A DNA stretch of 64,000 bases, taken from positions 1 to 64,000 of the forward strand of contig CACHML010000001.1 in the NCBI GenBank assembly GCA_902580945.1, given 5' to 3'. The first letter of the stretch is position 1. Each line of letters opens with the position of its first letter. The DNA is from an uncultured Pelagibacteraceae bacterium. GTDB lineage: Bacteria > Pseudomonadota > Alphaproteobacteria > Pelagibacterales > Pelagibacteraceae. A program made the position numbers and the translations under genes. Shown one piece after another: positions 16,905 to 26,719 of this stretch. The notes under the pieces are model-generated. The model was not told the origin of the DNA and made no database searches. It worked only from the letters and a program-made list of their open reading frames with translations.

Positions 16905-18317
16905 TTACAATTGAGTTCCACCAACTGTCATATTGTTTATCAACAAAGATGGTTGTCCAACACCAACAGGAACGCCTTGTCCTGCTTTTCCACAGGTACC
17001 AATTCCTGGGTCTAACATCATATCATTTCCAACCATTAAAATTTCTTTTAATGATGATGGTCCGTCACCTATTAGAGTTGCGCCTTTTATCGGAGCTCCT
17101 ACTTTGCCATTAATTATTTCATATGCCTCTGTACAATTGAAAACAAATTTTCCTGATGTTATGTCCACTTGACCACCACCAAAACTTACCGCAAATATAC
17201 CCTTATCGACTGATTTAATCATTTCCTCTTGAGTGTTTGTGCCACCTAGCATGATCGTATTTCTCATCCTTGGCATTACGACATGTTTGTAACTTTCTCG
17301 TCTTCCATTTCCTGTGGATTTTGTATTCATTAATCTGGCGTTTAATCTATCTTGCATAAAATTTTTAAGAATTCCGTCCTCTATTAAAACAGTTCTTTCG
17401 GTTGGAGTTCCCTCGTCATCAATATTTAAACTACCTCTTCTATTATCTATTGTGCCATCGTCAATTATTGTAACTCCTTTGCTTGCAACTTTTTTTCCAA
17501 CTAAATCATGAAACGCAGAAGTTTTTTTTCTATTAAAGTCTCCCTCTAAACCATGACCAACAGCTTCATGAATTAAAATAGCAGGCCAGCCTGGTCCGAG
17601 TACTACTTTCATCTCTCCAGCTGGTGAGGGTTTGCTTTCTATGTTTGTATTTGCAATCCTAAAAGCTTCATCGCAAACTTTTTTCCAGTTATCGTTCTTT
17701 AAATACTCATCATAATCTTGTCTTCCACCAATTCCGTAAACACCAGTTTCTTTTCTTCCATTTTTTTCAACCATCACTGACATGTTAATTCTAACCAATG
17801 GTCGATTGTCTGATAATAGCTCTCCACCAGATCTAATAATTTCAATATTTTTCTTCTCAGCTAAAAGACTAGCTGTAACTTGCTTTACACTACCATCTTT
17901 AGATCTGGCATACTCATTCATATTATTTAGTAACTCTATTTTTGATTTCATTGATTTGCTTTCAATCGGATCAATGTCTTTGTAAAGTTTTTGATTAGTT
18001 TTTTTTATTTCTGAATTATAAGTGCCACTATTGTTTTTTAAGGTTGATTTAAGATTATCACTTGAATTTTTTAACGATTTTTCTGAAATTTCATTTGAAT
18101 GTGAGTAAGCCACTGTATCGCCTGTGACCGCTCTAAAACCATAGCCTAAATCAGAGGTATAGTTTGAACTTTTGATTTTATTATCATCTAAAACGATAGT
18201 TTCTGATTTTGTATCTTCGACGTAAAGTTCACCATCATCACAACTATTTAAAGTCTCTGAAACAATTTTATCAGCTTTTTCTAGAGATAATTCTGAGTTT
18301 TTTAGTAAAGAGGTCAT
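16905..18317 (-). CDS. tldD: Metalloprotease TldD
   Basis: This 470-residue protein contains the zinc motif HEAVGHGLEGDFNR (HExxxH) at about residue 250. The other TldD signatures are also present: ILKNFMQDRLNAR, GNGRRESYKHVVMPRMRNT, GFRAVTGDTVAYSHSN near the N-terminus and GTCGKAGQGVPVGVGQPS at the C-terminus. It forms a heterodimer with the adjacent PmbA/TldE. The first gene of the pair, it follows a 75-base gap that should hold the promoter. Confidence 0.95.
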   Translation of the reverse strand: MTSLLKNSELSLEKADKIVSETLNSCDDGELYVEDTKSETIVLDDNKIKSSNYTSDLGYGFRAVTGDTVAYSHSNEISEKSLKNSSDNLKSTLKNNSGTYNSEIKKTNQKLYKDIDPIESKSMKSKIELLNNMNEYARSKDGSVKQVTASLLAEKKNIEIIRSGGELLSDNRPLVRINMSVMVEKNGRKETGVYGIGGRQDYDEYLKNDNWKKVCDEAFRIANTNIESKPSPAGEMKVVLGPGWPAILIHEAVGHGLEGDFNRKKTSAFHDLVGKKVASKGVTIIDDGTIDNRRGSLNIDDEGTPTERTVLIEDGILKNFMQDRLNARLMNTKSTGNGRRESYKHVVMPRMRNTIMLGGTNTQEEMIKSVDKGIFAVSFGGGQVDITSGKFVFNCTEAYEIINGKVGAPIKGATLIGDGPSSLKEILMVGNDMMLDPGIGTCGKAGQGVPVGVGQPSLLINNMTVGGTQL

Positions 18318-18392
18318 AGATCATATTTAAGGGCGAATTATTTATAATCAAGAATGATATGCGCGATCATTGATCACATCAAAACACATAAA

Positions 18393-19271
18393 TTAGCTAA
18401 TTTTATCTAAAAAAAAATTGGTTAAATATTTTACAGTTGCTTTTGGGTTTTGTTCTGGAATGAAATGACCTGAATTTATTGCATGTCCTTCAATTTTTTT
18501 AGTTGTATATTTCTGCCAAATTTTTACTGGTTTGAATTGTCTACCAATTACACCCTTATTTCCCCACAATACTTGAATAGGAATATTTAGTTTTTTCTTT
18601 CTGTCTTTTTTATCATGATCCAAGTCAATTGTTGCAGAGGCTCTATAATCTTCACATGATCCGTGAATTCTTTTTGGTTGCTTAAAACATTTTAAATAAC
18701 CTTCTTCAACTTTTCCAAATTTATGATTTCCAGACCATTTATCTAGGCAGTTTTTCATCCATTTTCTTGGATCACTCATAATCATTCTTTCAGGTAGCCA
18801 CTTAGGTTGAATTAAAAAAAACCAATGAAAGTATGCTTTAGCAAAGTCTTTAGTTGTTAATTCATACATATCTAATGTGGGGCAAATATCTAAAACACTC
18901 AAAGCTAATATATTTTTTCTATGGTCCCTTGCTAATCTGTGAGCCACTCTTCCTCCTCTATCATGTCCTGCTACAAAGAATTTAGAATAACCTAATTTTA
19001 CCATTATTTGTTTCATGTCACTTGCCATTTCTCTTTTGGAATAATTAAAATGATTTTTATCTGAGGGTGGAGCTAAACTATTACCATATCCCCTTAGGTC
19101 TGCAGCAATAACCGTAAATTTTTTTGATAATTCTAGAGCAGTCTTGTGCCACATTAAATGTGTTTGTGGATAACCATGAAGCAAAAGTAACGGCGGACCC
19201 TCACCTCCTACTCTACAGAAAATTTTACCTTTTCTAACTTTTACGTATTTTGACTTAAAACCTTTAAACAT
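18393..19271 (-). CDS. Alpha/beta hydrolase with haloacetate/fluoroacetate dehalogenase active-site pattern
   Basis: This 292-residue cytoplasmic alpha/beta hydrolase has the oxyanion segment LLLLHGYPQT. The nucleophile motif GHDRGGR places Asp104, Arg105 and Arg108, LDICPT has Asp128, and YFHWFFLIQP gives His149 and Trp150. Tyr209 lies in EDYRASA, and the catalytic His is H269 in NSGHF. The order and the D104-D128-H149-W150 spacing equal those I recall for fluoroacetate dehalogenase (D110, D134, H155, W156), including the two carboxylate-binding Arg. C-halogen hydrolysis of a haloacid is therefore plausible. An epoxide hydrolase relative is the alternative. It is divergent from guaC. Confidence 0.82.
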   Translation of the reverse strand: MFKGFKSKYVKVRKGKIFCRVGGEGPPLLLLHGYPQTHLMWHKTALELSKKFTVIAADLRGYGNSLAPPSDKNHFNYSKREMASDMKQIMVKLGYSKFFVAGHDRGGRVAHRLARDHRKNILALSVLDICPTLDMYELTTKDFAKAYFHWFFLIQPKWLPERMIMSDPRKWMKNCLDKWSGNHKFGKVEEGYLKCFKQPKRIHGSCEDYRASATIDLDHDKKDRKKKLNIPIQVLWGNKGVIGRQFKPVKIWQKYTTKKIEGHAINSGHFIPEQNPKATVKYLTNFFLDKIS

Positions 19272-19376
19272 GCTTAATAATATGAATTTTTGAAAGTATA
19301 ACTAATGAAAGCTTAGTATCAATATTAATAATATTTAATTTGAATTTACTTTGTGCACCTGTATAAATTCGGATTT

Positions 19377-20411
19377 GTGAGAATTGAAGAAGAATTAAAA
19401 CTAGATTATTCAGACGTCCTTTTTAGACCTAAAAGAAGTACGCTACAAAGTCGTAAAGATGTAAATCTTCTAAGAACATACAGATTTAAATATAGTAAAA
19501 ATGAGTGGTCGGGTATTCCTATAATGGCTGCAAATATGGATGGGGTCGGAGAGCTTGGAGTAGCTGAGAAATTATCTGAATATGGCATGATTACATGTTT
19601 AACTAAACAACATGATGTAAAAAAAATAAAACAATTTAAAAAAATTAAATCTATTTATAAAAATATAGCTATTAGCATTGGTACTAAAAAAGAAGATTTT
19701 GAAAATTTAAACAAAGTTTTAAGAGAATTTGGATTTATAAAGTTCATTTGTATTGATGTTGCTAATGGTTATTCTGAATACTTTAGTCAATTTCTTAAAT
19801 CTGTGAGAGATAAATATCCTACAAAAACTATTATAGCTGGAAATGTAGTTACTGCAGATATGACACAAGAACTTATTTTATCTGGTGCAGATATTGTAAA
19901 AGTTGGGATTGGTCCAGGAAGTGTTTGTACAACAAGAATTCAAACAGGAGTTGGCTACCCTCAATTAAGTGCTGTAATTGAATGTGCTGATGCAGCACAT
20001 GGTTTAGGAGCTCATATAATTGCAGACGGTGGATGTACATGTCCTGGAGATGTTGCAAAAGGTTTTGGTGGTGGTGCGGATTTTGTAATGTTAGGTGGAA
20101 TGTTTGCAGGTCACGACGAAGGCAAAGGGAAAATAGTTAAATCAAACGGTTCAAAATATATTGAATTTTATGGTTCAAGCTCTGAAACAGCAAATAAAAA
20201 GCATTATGGAGGATTATCAAATTACAGAAGTAGTGAAGGAAGAACTGTAAGAATTAAATATAGAGGAAAAATAAAAGATACAATTCAAGATATTCTAGGT
20301 GGCGTTAGAAGTAGTTGCACATATGTGGGTGCTCCTTCATTAAAACAATTAAGTAAATGTACTACTTTTGTAAGAGTTGCAAAACAATTTAACGATACTT
20401 TCACAAAATAA
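19377..20411 (+). CDS. guaC: GMP reductase
   Basis: This IMPDH/GMPR-family barrel converts GMP to IMP with NADPH. The catalytic Cys is in [21 protein letters not shown] replaces the IMPDH-type MDTV segment, and [13 protein letters not shown] and YRSSEGR follow. I prefer the GTG at 19377, giving a start of [20 protein letters not shown] that fits GMP reductases. The longer frame from 19353 adds only eight unlike residues. There is no CBS insert, which separates it from IMP dehydrogenase. It is followed three bases later by the dehydrogenase gene. Confidence 0.93.
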   Translation: MRIEEELKLDYSDVLFRPKRSTLQSRKDVNLLRTYRFKYSKNEWSGIPIMAANMDGVGELGVAEKLSEYGMITCLTKQHDVKKIKQFKKIKSIYKNIAISIGTKKEDFENLNKVLREFGFIKFICIDVANGYSEYFSQFLKSVRDKYPTKTIIAGNVVTADMTQELILSGADIVKVGIGPGSVCTTRIQTGVGYPQLSAVIECADAAHGLGAHIIADGGCTCPGDVAKGFGGGADFVMLGGMFAGHDEGKGKIVKSNGSKYIEFYGSSSETANKKHYGGLSNYRSSEGRTVRIKYRGKIKDTIQDILGGVRSSCTYVGAPSLKQLSKCTTFVRVAKQFNDTFTK

Positions 20412-20413
20412 AA

Positions 20414-21478
20414 ATGAAAGAGTATAAAATTGCATCCATTGCAGGAGATGGAATTGGTAAAGAAGTAGTTCCAGAAGCTCAAAAAATTTTAAAAGAAGTT
20501 GCCAATCAACATCAATTTAAATTACAAATTGATGAATTTGATTTTTCTTCGTGTGATTATTATGAAAAACACGGAAAAATGCTGCCTGATGATTGGAAGG
20601 ATAAAATAGGGAGTCATGATGCTATATTTTTTGGCGCTGTTGGAATGCCAGACCGATACCCAGATCATGTTACTTTATGGGGATCACTACTTCAGTTTAG
20701 AAGAGAATTTGATCAATTTATAAATCTAAGACCAGTAAAATTATTTGAAGGTGTAAATGCCCCACTAGCTAATAAGAAACCCGGAGATATTGATATGATG
20801 ATAGTTCGAGAAAATACAGAGGGAGAGTATTCTTCAGTTGGTGGAAAGATGTATCAAAACACTGAAAGAGAAATTGTAATTCAAGAAACTATTATGTCAA
20901 AACATGGGATAGACAGAGTACAAAAGTTTGCATTTGAATTAGCAAAAAAACGTAAAAGAAAAAAATTAACTAATGCTACTAAATCTAATGGTATATCAAT
21001 TACTATGCCTTACTGGGATGAAAGATTTAATGAAAACAAGAAAAGCTATCCTGAAATTGAAACTGATCAATTTCATATTGATATATTAACTGCAAGATTT
21101 GTTTTAACTCCTGAATGGTTTGATGTTGTCGTGGCTTCAAACTTATTTGGTGATATTTTATCAGATCTAGGGCCAGCATGTACTGGAACTATAGGCATTG
21201 CACCTTCTGGGAATATTAACCCTACAAACAAATATCCATCATTATTTGAACCAGTGCATGGTTCAGCCCCAGATATAGCAGGAAAAGGTATTGCTAATCC
21301 CGTAGGACAAATATGGTCTGGTGCCATGATGTTAGATTATTTGGGAGAAAAAGAAGCTGCATCAAGAATAGTAAAATCAATCGAAAAGACTTTATTAGAA
21401 AAAAATAATAGAACAAAAGATTTAGATGGTGATAGCAACACCAAAGAATGTGCTAGTAAAGTTCTAAGCAACTTGTAG
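20414..21478 (+). CDS. Tartrate dehydrogenase / D-malate dehydrogenase family protein
   Basis: This 354-residue member of the isocitrate/isopropylmalate dehydrogenase family has IASIAGDGIGKEVVPEA at the start. FGAVGMPDRYPDHVTLWGSL is the signature of the tartrate/D-malate branch. IVRENTEGEYSSVGG and NLFGDILSDLGPACTGTIGI (metal-binding Asp) follow. It oxidises D-malate, tartrate or a similar 2-hydroxyacid with NAD. The last 15 bases overlap the convergent transporter gene. Exact substrate is uncertain because this subgroup is promiscuous. Confidence 0.9.
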   Translation: MKEYKIASIAGDGIGKEVVPEAQKILKEVANQHQFKLQIDEFDFSSCDYYEKHGKMLPDDWKDKIGSHDAIFFGAVGMPDRYPDHVTLWGSLLQFRREFDQFINLRPVKLFEGVNAPLANKKPGDIDMMIVRENTEGEYSSVGGKMYQNTEREIVIQETIMSKHGIDRVQKFAFELAKKRKRKKLTNATKSNGISITMPYWDERFNENKKSYPEIETDQFHIDILTARFVLTPEWFDVVVASNLFGDILSDLGPACTGTIGIAPSGNINPTNKYPSLFEPVHGSAPDIAGKGIANPVGQIWSGAMMLDYLGEKEAASRIVKSIEKTLLEKNNRTKDLDGDSNTKECASKVLSNL

Positions 21479-22393
21479 ATATTGAATTGCAAAAAAAATT
21501 GTACCTATAGAGGCAAAAGTAGAAATAAATAGAGCTTTAATAATATTTTCAGGACTAACATTGTAAGCTGAACATAATACTACCGCAGTGTGTCCACACG
21601 GTGCTACACTTACAAAAAATGCACCTGGTATTTTTTCAGGTAATCCAGCATCAAAAAATATAAATGCTATGATTAATAAAATTAGCGGAGATATTACCAA
21701 CTTTAAAATAGAGATGGTTGAAGTTAATTTATTTATAACTTTGTGAGTATAAAAAGAAAGAGTAATACCAATTGCAAACAAACCAACAGGAGAAACACAG
21801 GCCGCTAAAACAGATAGCACGTAATCAATCGGCGTATTATCAATTTTATAGTTAAATATAAAAAGCAAAAGTCCAATTAAAATTGAAAATATCATTGGAT
21901 TAAAAGTCACATTCCTCAGAAAAAACAGTAATTTAATATTTTTTTTTGTAGTTAATTCTAAGAAAAAAGTAATCACAGATAGTAATATAACTCCATCCAT
22001 TAATATTATACTGGTAACTTGTGTTATAACTTCTGTTCCAAAATAAATTTTTGTAATTGGTAATAATAAAGTTACGTGGTTAGACAAGGAAACCATAAGT
22101 GACCATATAATTGACTCAGGTATGGGTCTTTTAAAAAGTTTACTTGTCACAAAAAAAGTAAACAAACCTAGAGAAGCTTGCATTAAAAAATATGAAATTA
22201 TTTGCTTAATGTCTACCTGTCCAATTTCACTCTGTGCAACAAATTTTATAATTAGTGCAGGTACCGCAACGTAGAATAAAAATAAGTTCAAAACTTTTGC
22301 ATGGCTTAGATCAAATATTTTCAGTCTTCCAAATATAAATCCGAGCAAAGTTATAAAAATAAAAGGTGTTAACCCAAGAAAGATGGAATACAT
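21464..22393 (-). CDS. AEC (auxin efflux carrier) family transporter
   Basis: This 309-residue inner-membrane protein has about ten hydrophobic segments in the two five-helix halves of the AEC family. It opens FIFITLLGFIFGRLKIFD and ends with FFVSVAPCGHTAVVLCSAYN, a typical conserved segment near the crossing helices. AEC proteins export small acids such as malate or malonate. It is the last gene of the run that starts at the iron transporter, after the dioxygenase gene by five bases, and it overlaps the convergent dehydrogenase gene. Confidence 0.88.
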   Translation of the reverse strand: MYSIFLGLTPFIFITLLGFIFGRLKIFDLSHAKVLNLFLFYVAVPALIIKFVAQSEIGQVDIKQIISYFLMQASLGLFTFFVTSKLFKRPIPESIIWSLMVSLSNHVTLLLPITKIYFGTEVITQVTSIILMDGVILLSVITFFLELTTKKNIKLLFFLRNVTFNPMIFSILIGLLLFIFNYKIDNTPIDYVLSVLAACVSPVGLFAIGITLSFYTHKVINKLTSTISILKLVISPLILLIIAFIFFDAGLPEKIPGAFFVSVAPCGHTAVVLCSAYNVSPENIIKALFISTFASIGTIFFAIQYLQVA

Positions 22394-22397
22394 TTGA

Positions 22398-23189
22398 TTA
22401 TAATATTGTTATTCTGTGAAGAATTCTATTTCCTTTAAAAGGAGTAGCTTGATGAAGCATTGCTCTATTATCCCAAATAGCAAGCTGGTCTTTTTCCCAT
22501 TCTAAAGCATATTGAAATTTTTTTTTAGTCTGGTGACTGAATAAAAAATTTTTTAATTTATTTTTATGTTTAGTCATATTTGTGTTAAATTTTATAAAGT
22601 GTCCAGGGCTACAGTATATAGTTTTTTTATTATTAATAGTTTTAATAATCTTGTGACTTGCAATTAATTCTTTTGAAATTTTTCCCTTTTCTTTCTCTCT
22701 TTCAACTGTGGTAATTGATATAGGTCCATGTGATGAGTAAATGCCTTTTAATTTATTAAGTCTAATTTTCTGATTATTAGTCAGTTTTTCATATGCTAAA
22801 TACTGTGAAGAAAACTCAGTATTTGCAACACCTTTTTTTGGTACCAATTTTGATAGCAACATTGTGTATCTTGGTGGTTTTTTTGTATATGAAGAGTCTG
22901 TATGAAATTGTTCACCAAAGCTTGGTCCCTTGTCTGAGGATTTTCTTTGTACAACAGTAATTTGTGGGTATTTTTTATTTAATCCTCTCAACCTTGGATA
23001 GTTCGCAGGTTTCCCAAATTTTTGTGCAAAATTTAGATAAGCTTTAGAATTAAGCTTTTGTTTTGGAAAATAAATCATACCATATTTATCAAGTGTAGAT
23101 TTTATTTGTTTCAATTCATTTTTATTAATTTTATTGAGATTACAAATAATCTCTGCTGCCTTATTTTTTTTAGGAATAATTTTAAACAT
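22398..23189 (-). CDS. TauD/TfdA-family Fe(II)/2-oxoglutarate dioxygenase
   Basis: This 263-residue protein has the HxD pair in EQFHTDSSY at about residue 96. The distal His lies in AMLHQATPF and the 2-oxoglutarate-binding Arg in NRILHRITI, so the facial triad is complete. Members hydroxylate taurine, gamma-butyrobetaine, carnitine-type and other small zwitterions. Its ATG overlaps the stop of the DMGDH-like gene by one base, so a methylated amine substrate is a sensible guess. Substrate not assignable from sequence alone. Confidence 0.88.
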   Translation of the reverse strand: MFKIIPKKNKAAEIICNLNKINKNELKQIKSTLDKYGMIYFPKQKLNSKAYLNFAQKFGKPANYPRLRGLNKKYPQITVVQRKSSDKGPSFGEQFHTDSSYTKKPPRYTMLLSKLVPKKGVANTEFSSQYLAYEKLTNNQKIRLNKLKGIYSSHGPISITTVEREKEKGKISKELIASHKIIKTINNKKTIYCSPGHFIKFNTNMTKHKNKLKNFLFSHQTKKKFQYALEWEKDQLAIWDNRAMLHQATPFKGNRILHRITIL

Positions 23190-25633
23190 TAGGCATTTTT
23201 AATGTTTTTTTGATTAAGTGGCTTTTGAATTAATGAAACAGGATATTTTTTCTTTTCTATTTCAATAGATAAATTTTTATCAATTAAATTTTTAATTGTA
23301 TTACCAGAATTTACATAACCAAAAGACATATTTTTTTCAAAATTGAATGAATAATTCCCTGAAGTTGTTCTACCAATTATTTTATCATCTAAGTAAATCG
23401 GTTCTTCATGAAGCAGCAGAGGTTGTCCTGGTTTATTATCTTTAAGAACCATCATTGCGAACAATTTTGTTGGTTTTTGATCTTTAATTTTTAATAAAGC
23501 TTCTTTTCCAATAAAATTAATATTTTTTTTATAACTGATAGCAAATTGAAGTCCAGCTTGGTATTGATTCTCTTCGGGGGATATATCATGCCCCCAATGT
23601 AAAAACCCACTTTCCATTCTCATTATATCCATTGCGTGCGCCCCACATAGAGATAAATTATGATTTTTACCTTCATTGACTATAGTTAAGAAAAGTTTTT
23701 TGCTATCTTCTATCTTTACATATAACTCAAATCCAATTTCACCCACATAGGACAGTCTTTGAGCCCAAACATCAATTCCATCTATATTCACCTTTTTACC
23801 ATGACTAAATTTTATTCCTTCATTTGAAAAATCATTATCACTTATATTTGATAATAGTTTTCTGGTATTTGGTCCATACAATCCTAAGCATGCAAAATCC
23901 TCTGTTACATCTTTAAAGTTTATTTTTTCTGAGAGGTATTTTTTTATATGAAATTTATCGTGTTCTCTTGTTGCAGCTGGACCTATTATTCTAAAATGAT
24001 TTTTAGTCAGGCAAGTTATAGTTACATCTGTCTCTATACCACCATCTTCATTTAGCATCTGGGTGTAAGTTGATCTACCCTCAACATCTTTTATATTTGC
24101 TGTACACAATTTTTGTAATTCATCATGGACATTTTCTCCAGCAAGATCAAATTTAGAAAAAGGTGTTAATTCGAATAATCCGACATTTTTTCTTGTATTT
24201 TTGGTCTCATATTCAGCAGATGGATACCAATTTTGATAACCAAAACTGTATTCATATTCAGCTTTTGCACCATTTAAAGAATACCACATGGGTCTCTCAA
24301 AACCGCCTGAAGATCCAAAACAAGCACCTAATTTTTTTAATTCTTCATGGTATGGTAAAGTGATTTGGTTTCTTGAAGTTTGATGTTGTTTATATGGCCA
24401 ATGCATTCCATATAAATCGCCAAGTGTCTCTGTCACTCTTTCCATAATAAATTTTTTTGAAGAATGGAATTGTTGAAATCTTTTTATATCTACCGAGAAT
24501 AAATCCTCATTAATATGTCCATTGATCATCCATTCAGCAGTAACACGACCTGCACCACCTGAACTTGCTATACCGATGCTATTAAACCCGCAACAAGTGA
24601 ATAAGTTTTTTATTTCTGGAGTCTCTCCTAATAAATATTGCGTATCAGGTGTAAAAGATTCTGGGCCAGAGAAAAATTTTCTAATTCCTGCATTTTCTAA
24701 CATTGGCAATCTATGAAAAGATTTTTTTAAATAAGGTTCAAAATGATCAAAATCATCTGGCAATTCTCCAAAAGAAAAATTTTCTGGTACAATACCAGTA
24801 TCTTTAAAAGCAGGTTTGGCATTTGGTTCAAAAATTCCAACTAACATTTTCCCAGCATCTTCTTTTAGATAAAGACAATTATTATAATCTCTCAAAACTG
24901 GTAAATTTGTAGGTAGATCTTTCATCGGCTCCGTGATCACATAAAAATGTTCATTAGGATATAATGGAATACTCACATTCATTTTTTCACCAATTTGCCT
25001 AGACCACATACCAGTAGCTAGAACAATATACTCACAATCTATTTTTCCTTGTTCAGTCTCTACTCCAACTATAGATTTATTTTTGACCAAAATTTTTGTA
25101 ACAGGTGTTTTTTCAAAAATTTTTGCACCTTCCATCCTAGCCGCTTTTGCTAAAACGTTGGTGACACCTACTGGATCAGCCTGTCCATCTTTAGGCATAA
25201 AAACACTTCCAATAATATCCTCGTTATTTACTACTGGGTATAAATCTTTTGTTTGTTTTTTATCTAAAACTTGCACTTCAACATCTGATAATTGAGCTGT
25301 CGTTGCTTGTCTTAGTAACTCTTGCATTCTATCATTTGTTGTTGCAACTGTAATTGCACCATTTTGTTTTAATCCAATTGATAAACCAGTCTTTTTTTCT
25401 AAATCTTGGTAAAGATCTAAAGTATATTTTCTAAGTTTTGTTATAGTTGATGATGCTCCTAATTGGCCCATAAGACCGGCAGCGTGCCAAGTTGTTCCTG
25501 ATGTCAATTGATCTCTTTCTAATAAAACGACATCTTTCCAACCAAATTTAGCAAGATGGTATGCGCATGATGTACCTGCAACACCGCCTCCAATTACTAC
25601 AACTTTTGAGCTTTTTGGTAATTCTTTATCCAT
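23189..25633 (-). CDS. FAD-dependent demethylating dehydrogenase with GcvT domains (DMGDH/SarDH-like), copy 1
   Basis: This protein of about 814 residues has a DAO-type flavin domain (VVVIGGGVAGTSCAYHLAKFG), with the likely flavin-linking His in GTTWHAAGLMG. FAO_M linker and C-terminal aminomethyltransferase (GcvT) domains follow (VGEIGFELYVKIEDSKKLF, GAHAMDIMRMESGFLHWGHD). Such enzymes oxidise an N-methyl group and hand the C1 unit to tetrahydrofolate in the second domain. I start at ATG 25633. The frame to 25654 uses TTG and an unlikely leader. It lies between an iron ABC operon and a TauD-like gene, unlike copies 2 and 3. Confidence 0.9.
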   Translation of the reverse strand: MDKELPKSSKVVVIGGGVAGTSCAYHLAKFGWKDVVLLERDQLTSGTTWHAAGLMGQLGASSTITKLRKYTLDLYQDLEKKTGLSIGLKQNGAITVATTNDRMQELLRQATTAQLSDVEVQVLDKKQTKDLYPVVNNEDIIGSVFMPKDGQADPVGVTNVLAKAARMEGAKIFEKTPVTKILVKNKSIVGVETEQGKIDCEYIVLATGMWSRQIGEKMNVSIPLYPNEHFYVITEPMKDLPTNLPVLRDYNNCLYLKEDAGKMLVGIFEPNAKPAFKDTGIVPENFSFGELPDDFDHFEPYLKKSFHRLPMLENAGIRKFFSGPESFTPDTQYLLGETPEIKNLFTCCGFNSIGIASSGGAGRVTAEWMINGHINEDLFSVDIKRFQQFHSSKKFIMERVTETLGDLYGMHWPYKQHQTSRNQITLPYHEELKKLGACFGSSGGFERPMWYSLNGAKAEYEYSFGYQNWYPSAEYETKNTRKNVGLFELTPFSKFDLAGENVHDELQKLCTANIKDVEGRSTYTQMLNEDGGIETDVTITCLTKNHFRIIGPAATREHDKFHIKKYLSEKINFKDVTEDFACLGLYGPNTRKLLSNISDNDFSNEGIKFSHGKKVNIDGIDVWAQRLSYVGEIGFELYVKIEDSKKLFLTIVNEGKNHNLSLCGAHAMDIMRMESGFLHWGHDISPEENQYQAGLQFAISYKKNINFIGKEALLKIKDQKPTKLFAMMVLKDNKPGQPLLLHEEPIYLDDKIIGRTTSGNYSFNFEKNMSFGYVNSGNTIKNLIDKNLSIEIEKKKYPVSLIQKPLNQKNIKNA

Positions 25634-25660
25634 GGATTTATTATTAACGTACAATAATAA

Positions 25661-26719
25661 TTAAAAACAGACAATGTGGTCAATATGAATTGGTCTTTTA
25701 ATACCAAATTTTTCATCTATCTCATGTTGATGAATATGATGAGAATGTACGAATACAGGAATTTGTAAGTTACTTTCAGTTTTAAGGGTGTAGATAAAAT
25801 TTGTTCCTCTGAATTTTCGATCAACTACTTCCAATTTTAAATTACTTTTGTCATCATGCTCTAGATCTTCAGGTTGCAATAAAAGTTTAACATCAGATCC
25901 ATTAGGGTAATGTTTTACAAAATTGCCTTGGATTGTTCCTAGATCTTTATTTTCTAAACTATTCTCACTTGTTACTTTTGCTGGAATTAATATTCCTCTA
26001 TTTAAAAAATTTACAACCTCAATTGAATTTGGAAAGTGATAAACATTGTATGGGTCGTCAAATTGTTTAAGTTGTTTATTTAAAATAATTCCACACTTGC
26101 TTCCCAAATAAAAAGCTTCATATGAGTCATGTGTTACAATAATAGTTGTTATTTTAGATTTGCTTAATAATTGTTTTAACTCAACTTGAATTTCTTCTTT
26201 AAAACTTTGATCAACATTTGAAAGTGGTTCATCTAGAAGAAGTAAATCTGGATTAGAAACTAATGATCTTGCAAGCGATGCTCTTTGAGCTTCTCCAGCA
26301 CTTATTTCATGAGGATATTTATTTAATATTTTTTTTAGGTTTAAAAAACTAATTATTTCTTTTGGATTTATTTTCTTTTTCTTTTTACTTTTTTTTTCAG
26401 TACCAATTAAAATATTTTTTTCAACGTTGTAGTGAGGAAATAAACTATTTTCTTGAAAAGCAAGTGATATGTTTCGGTCCTCTGGTTCAACATGTTTGTT
26501 CTTTGAGGACATTAACTTGTTATTTATTGTTATTGATCCATTAACGATCTTCTCTAATCCAGCAATAGTTCTTAGAATTGTTGTTTTTCCTATTCCAGAT
26601 GGCCCTAATAGACAAATTATATCGCCTTCATTTTGAATTGAAAAAGAGACGTTTTTTACTTTAGTTTGACCACTAACTATAAAGTCAACATTTTTAATTT
26701 CTAAAAAATTTTTACTCAT
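25661..26719 (-). CDS. Ferric iron ABC transporter ATP-binding protein (FbpC-like)
   Basis: This 352-residue ATPase has Walker A GPSGIGKTT, Walker B LLLLDEP and H-loop IIVTHDSYEA. The signature reads ISAGEAQR rather than LSGGQ, a modest departure seen in some FbpC relatives. A TOBE-like C-terminal domain follows. Its start overlaps the permease stop by eight bases. Together with the permease and binding protein it forms a ferric-ion importer of the FbpABC/FutABC type. It ends 27 bases before the DMGDH-like gene. Confidence 0.9.
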   Translation of the reverse strand: MSKNFLEIKNVDFIVSGQTKVKNVSFSIQNEGDIICLLGPSGIGKTTILRTIAGLEKIVNGSITINNKLMSSKNKHVEPEDRNISLAFQENSLFPHYNVEKNILIGTEKKSKKKKKINPKEIISFLNLKKILNKYPHEISAGEAQRASLARSLVSNPDLLLLDEPLSNVDQSFKEEIQVELKQLLSKSKITTIIVTHDSYEAFYLGSKCGIILNKQLKQFDDPYNVYHFPNSIEVVNFLNRGILIPAKVTSENSLENKDLGTIQGNFVKHYPNGSDVKLLLQPEDLEHDDKSNLKLEVVDRKFRGTNFIYTLKTESNLQIPVFVHSHHIHQHEIDEKFGIKRPIHIDHIVCF

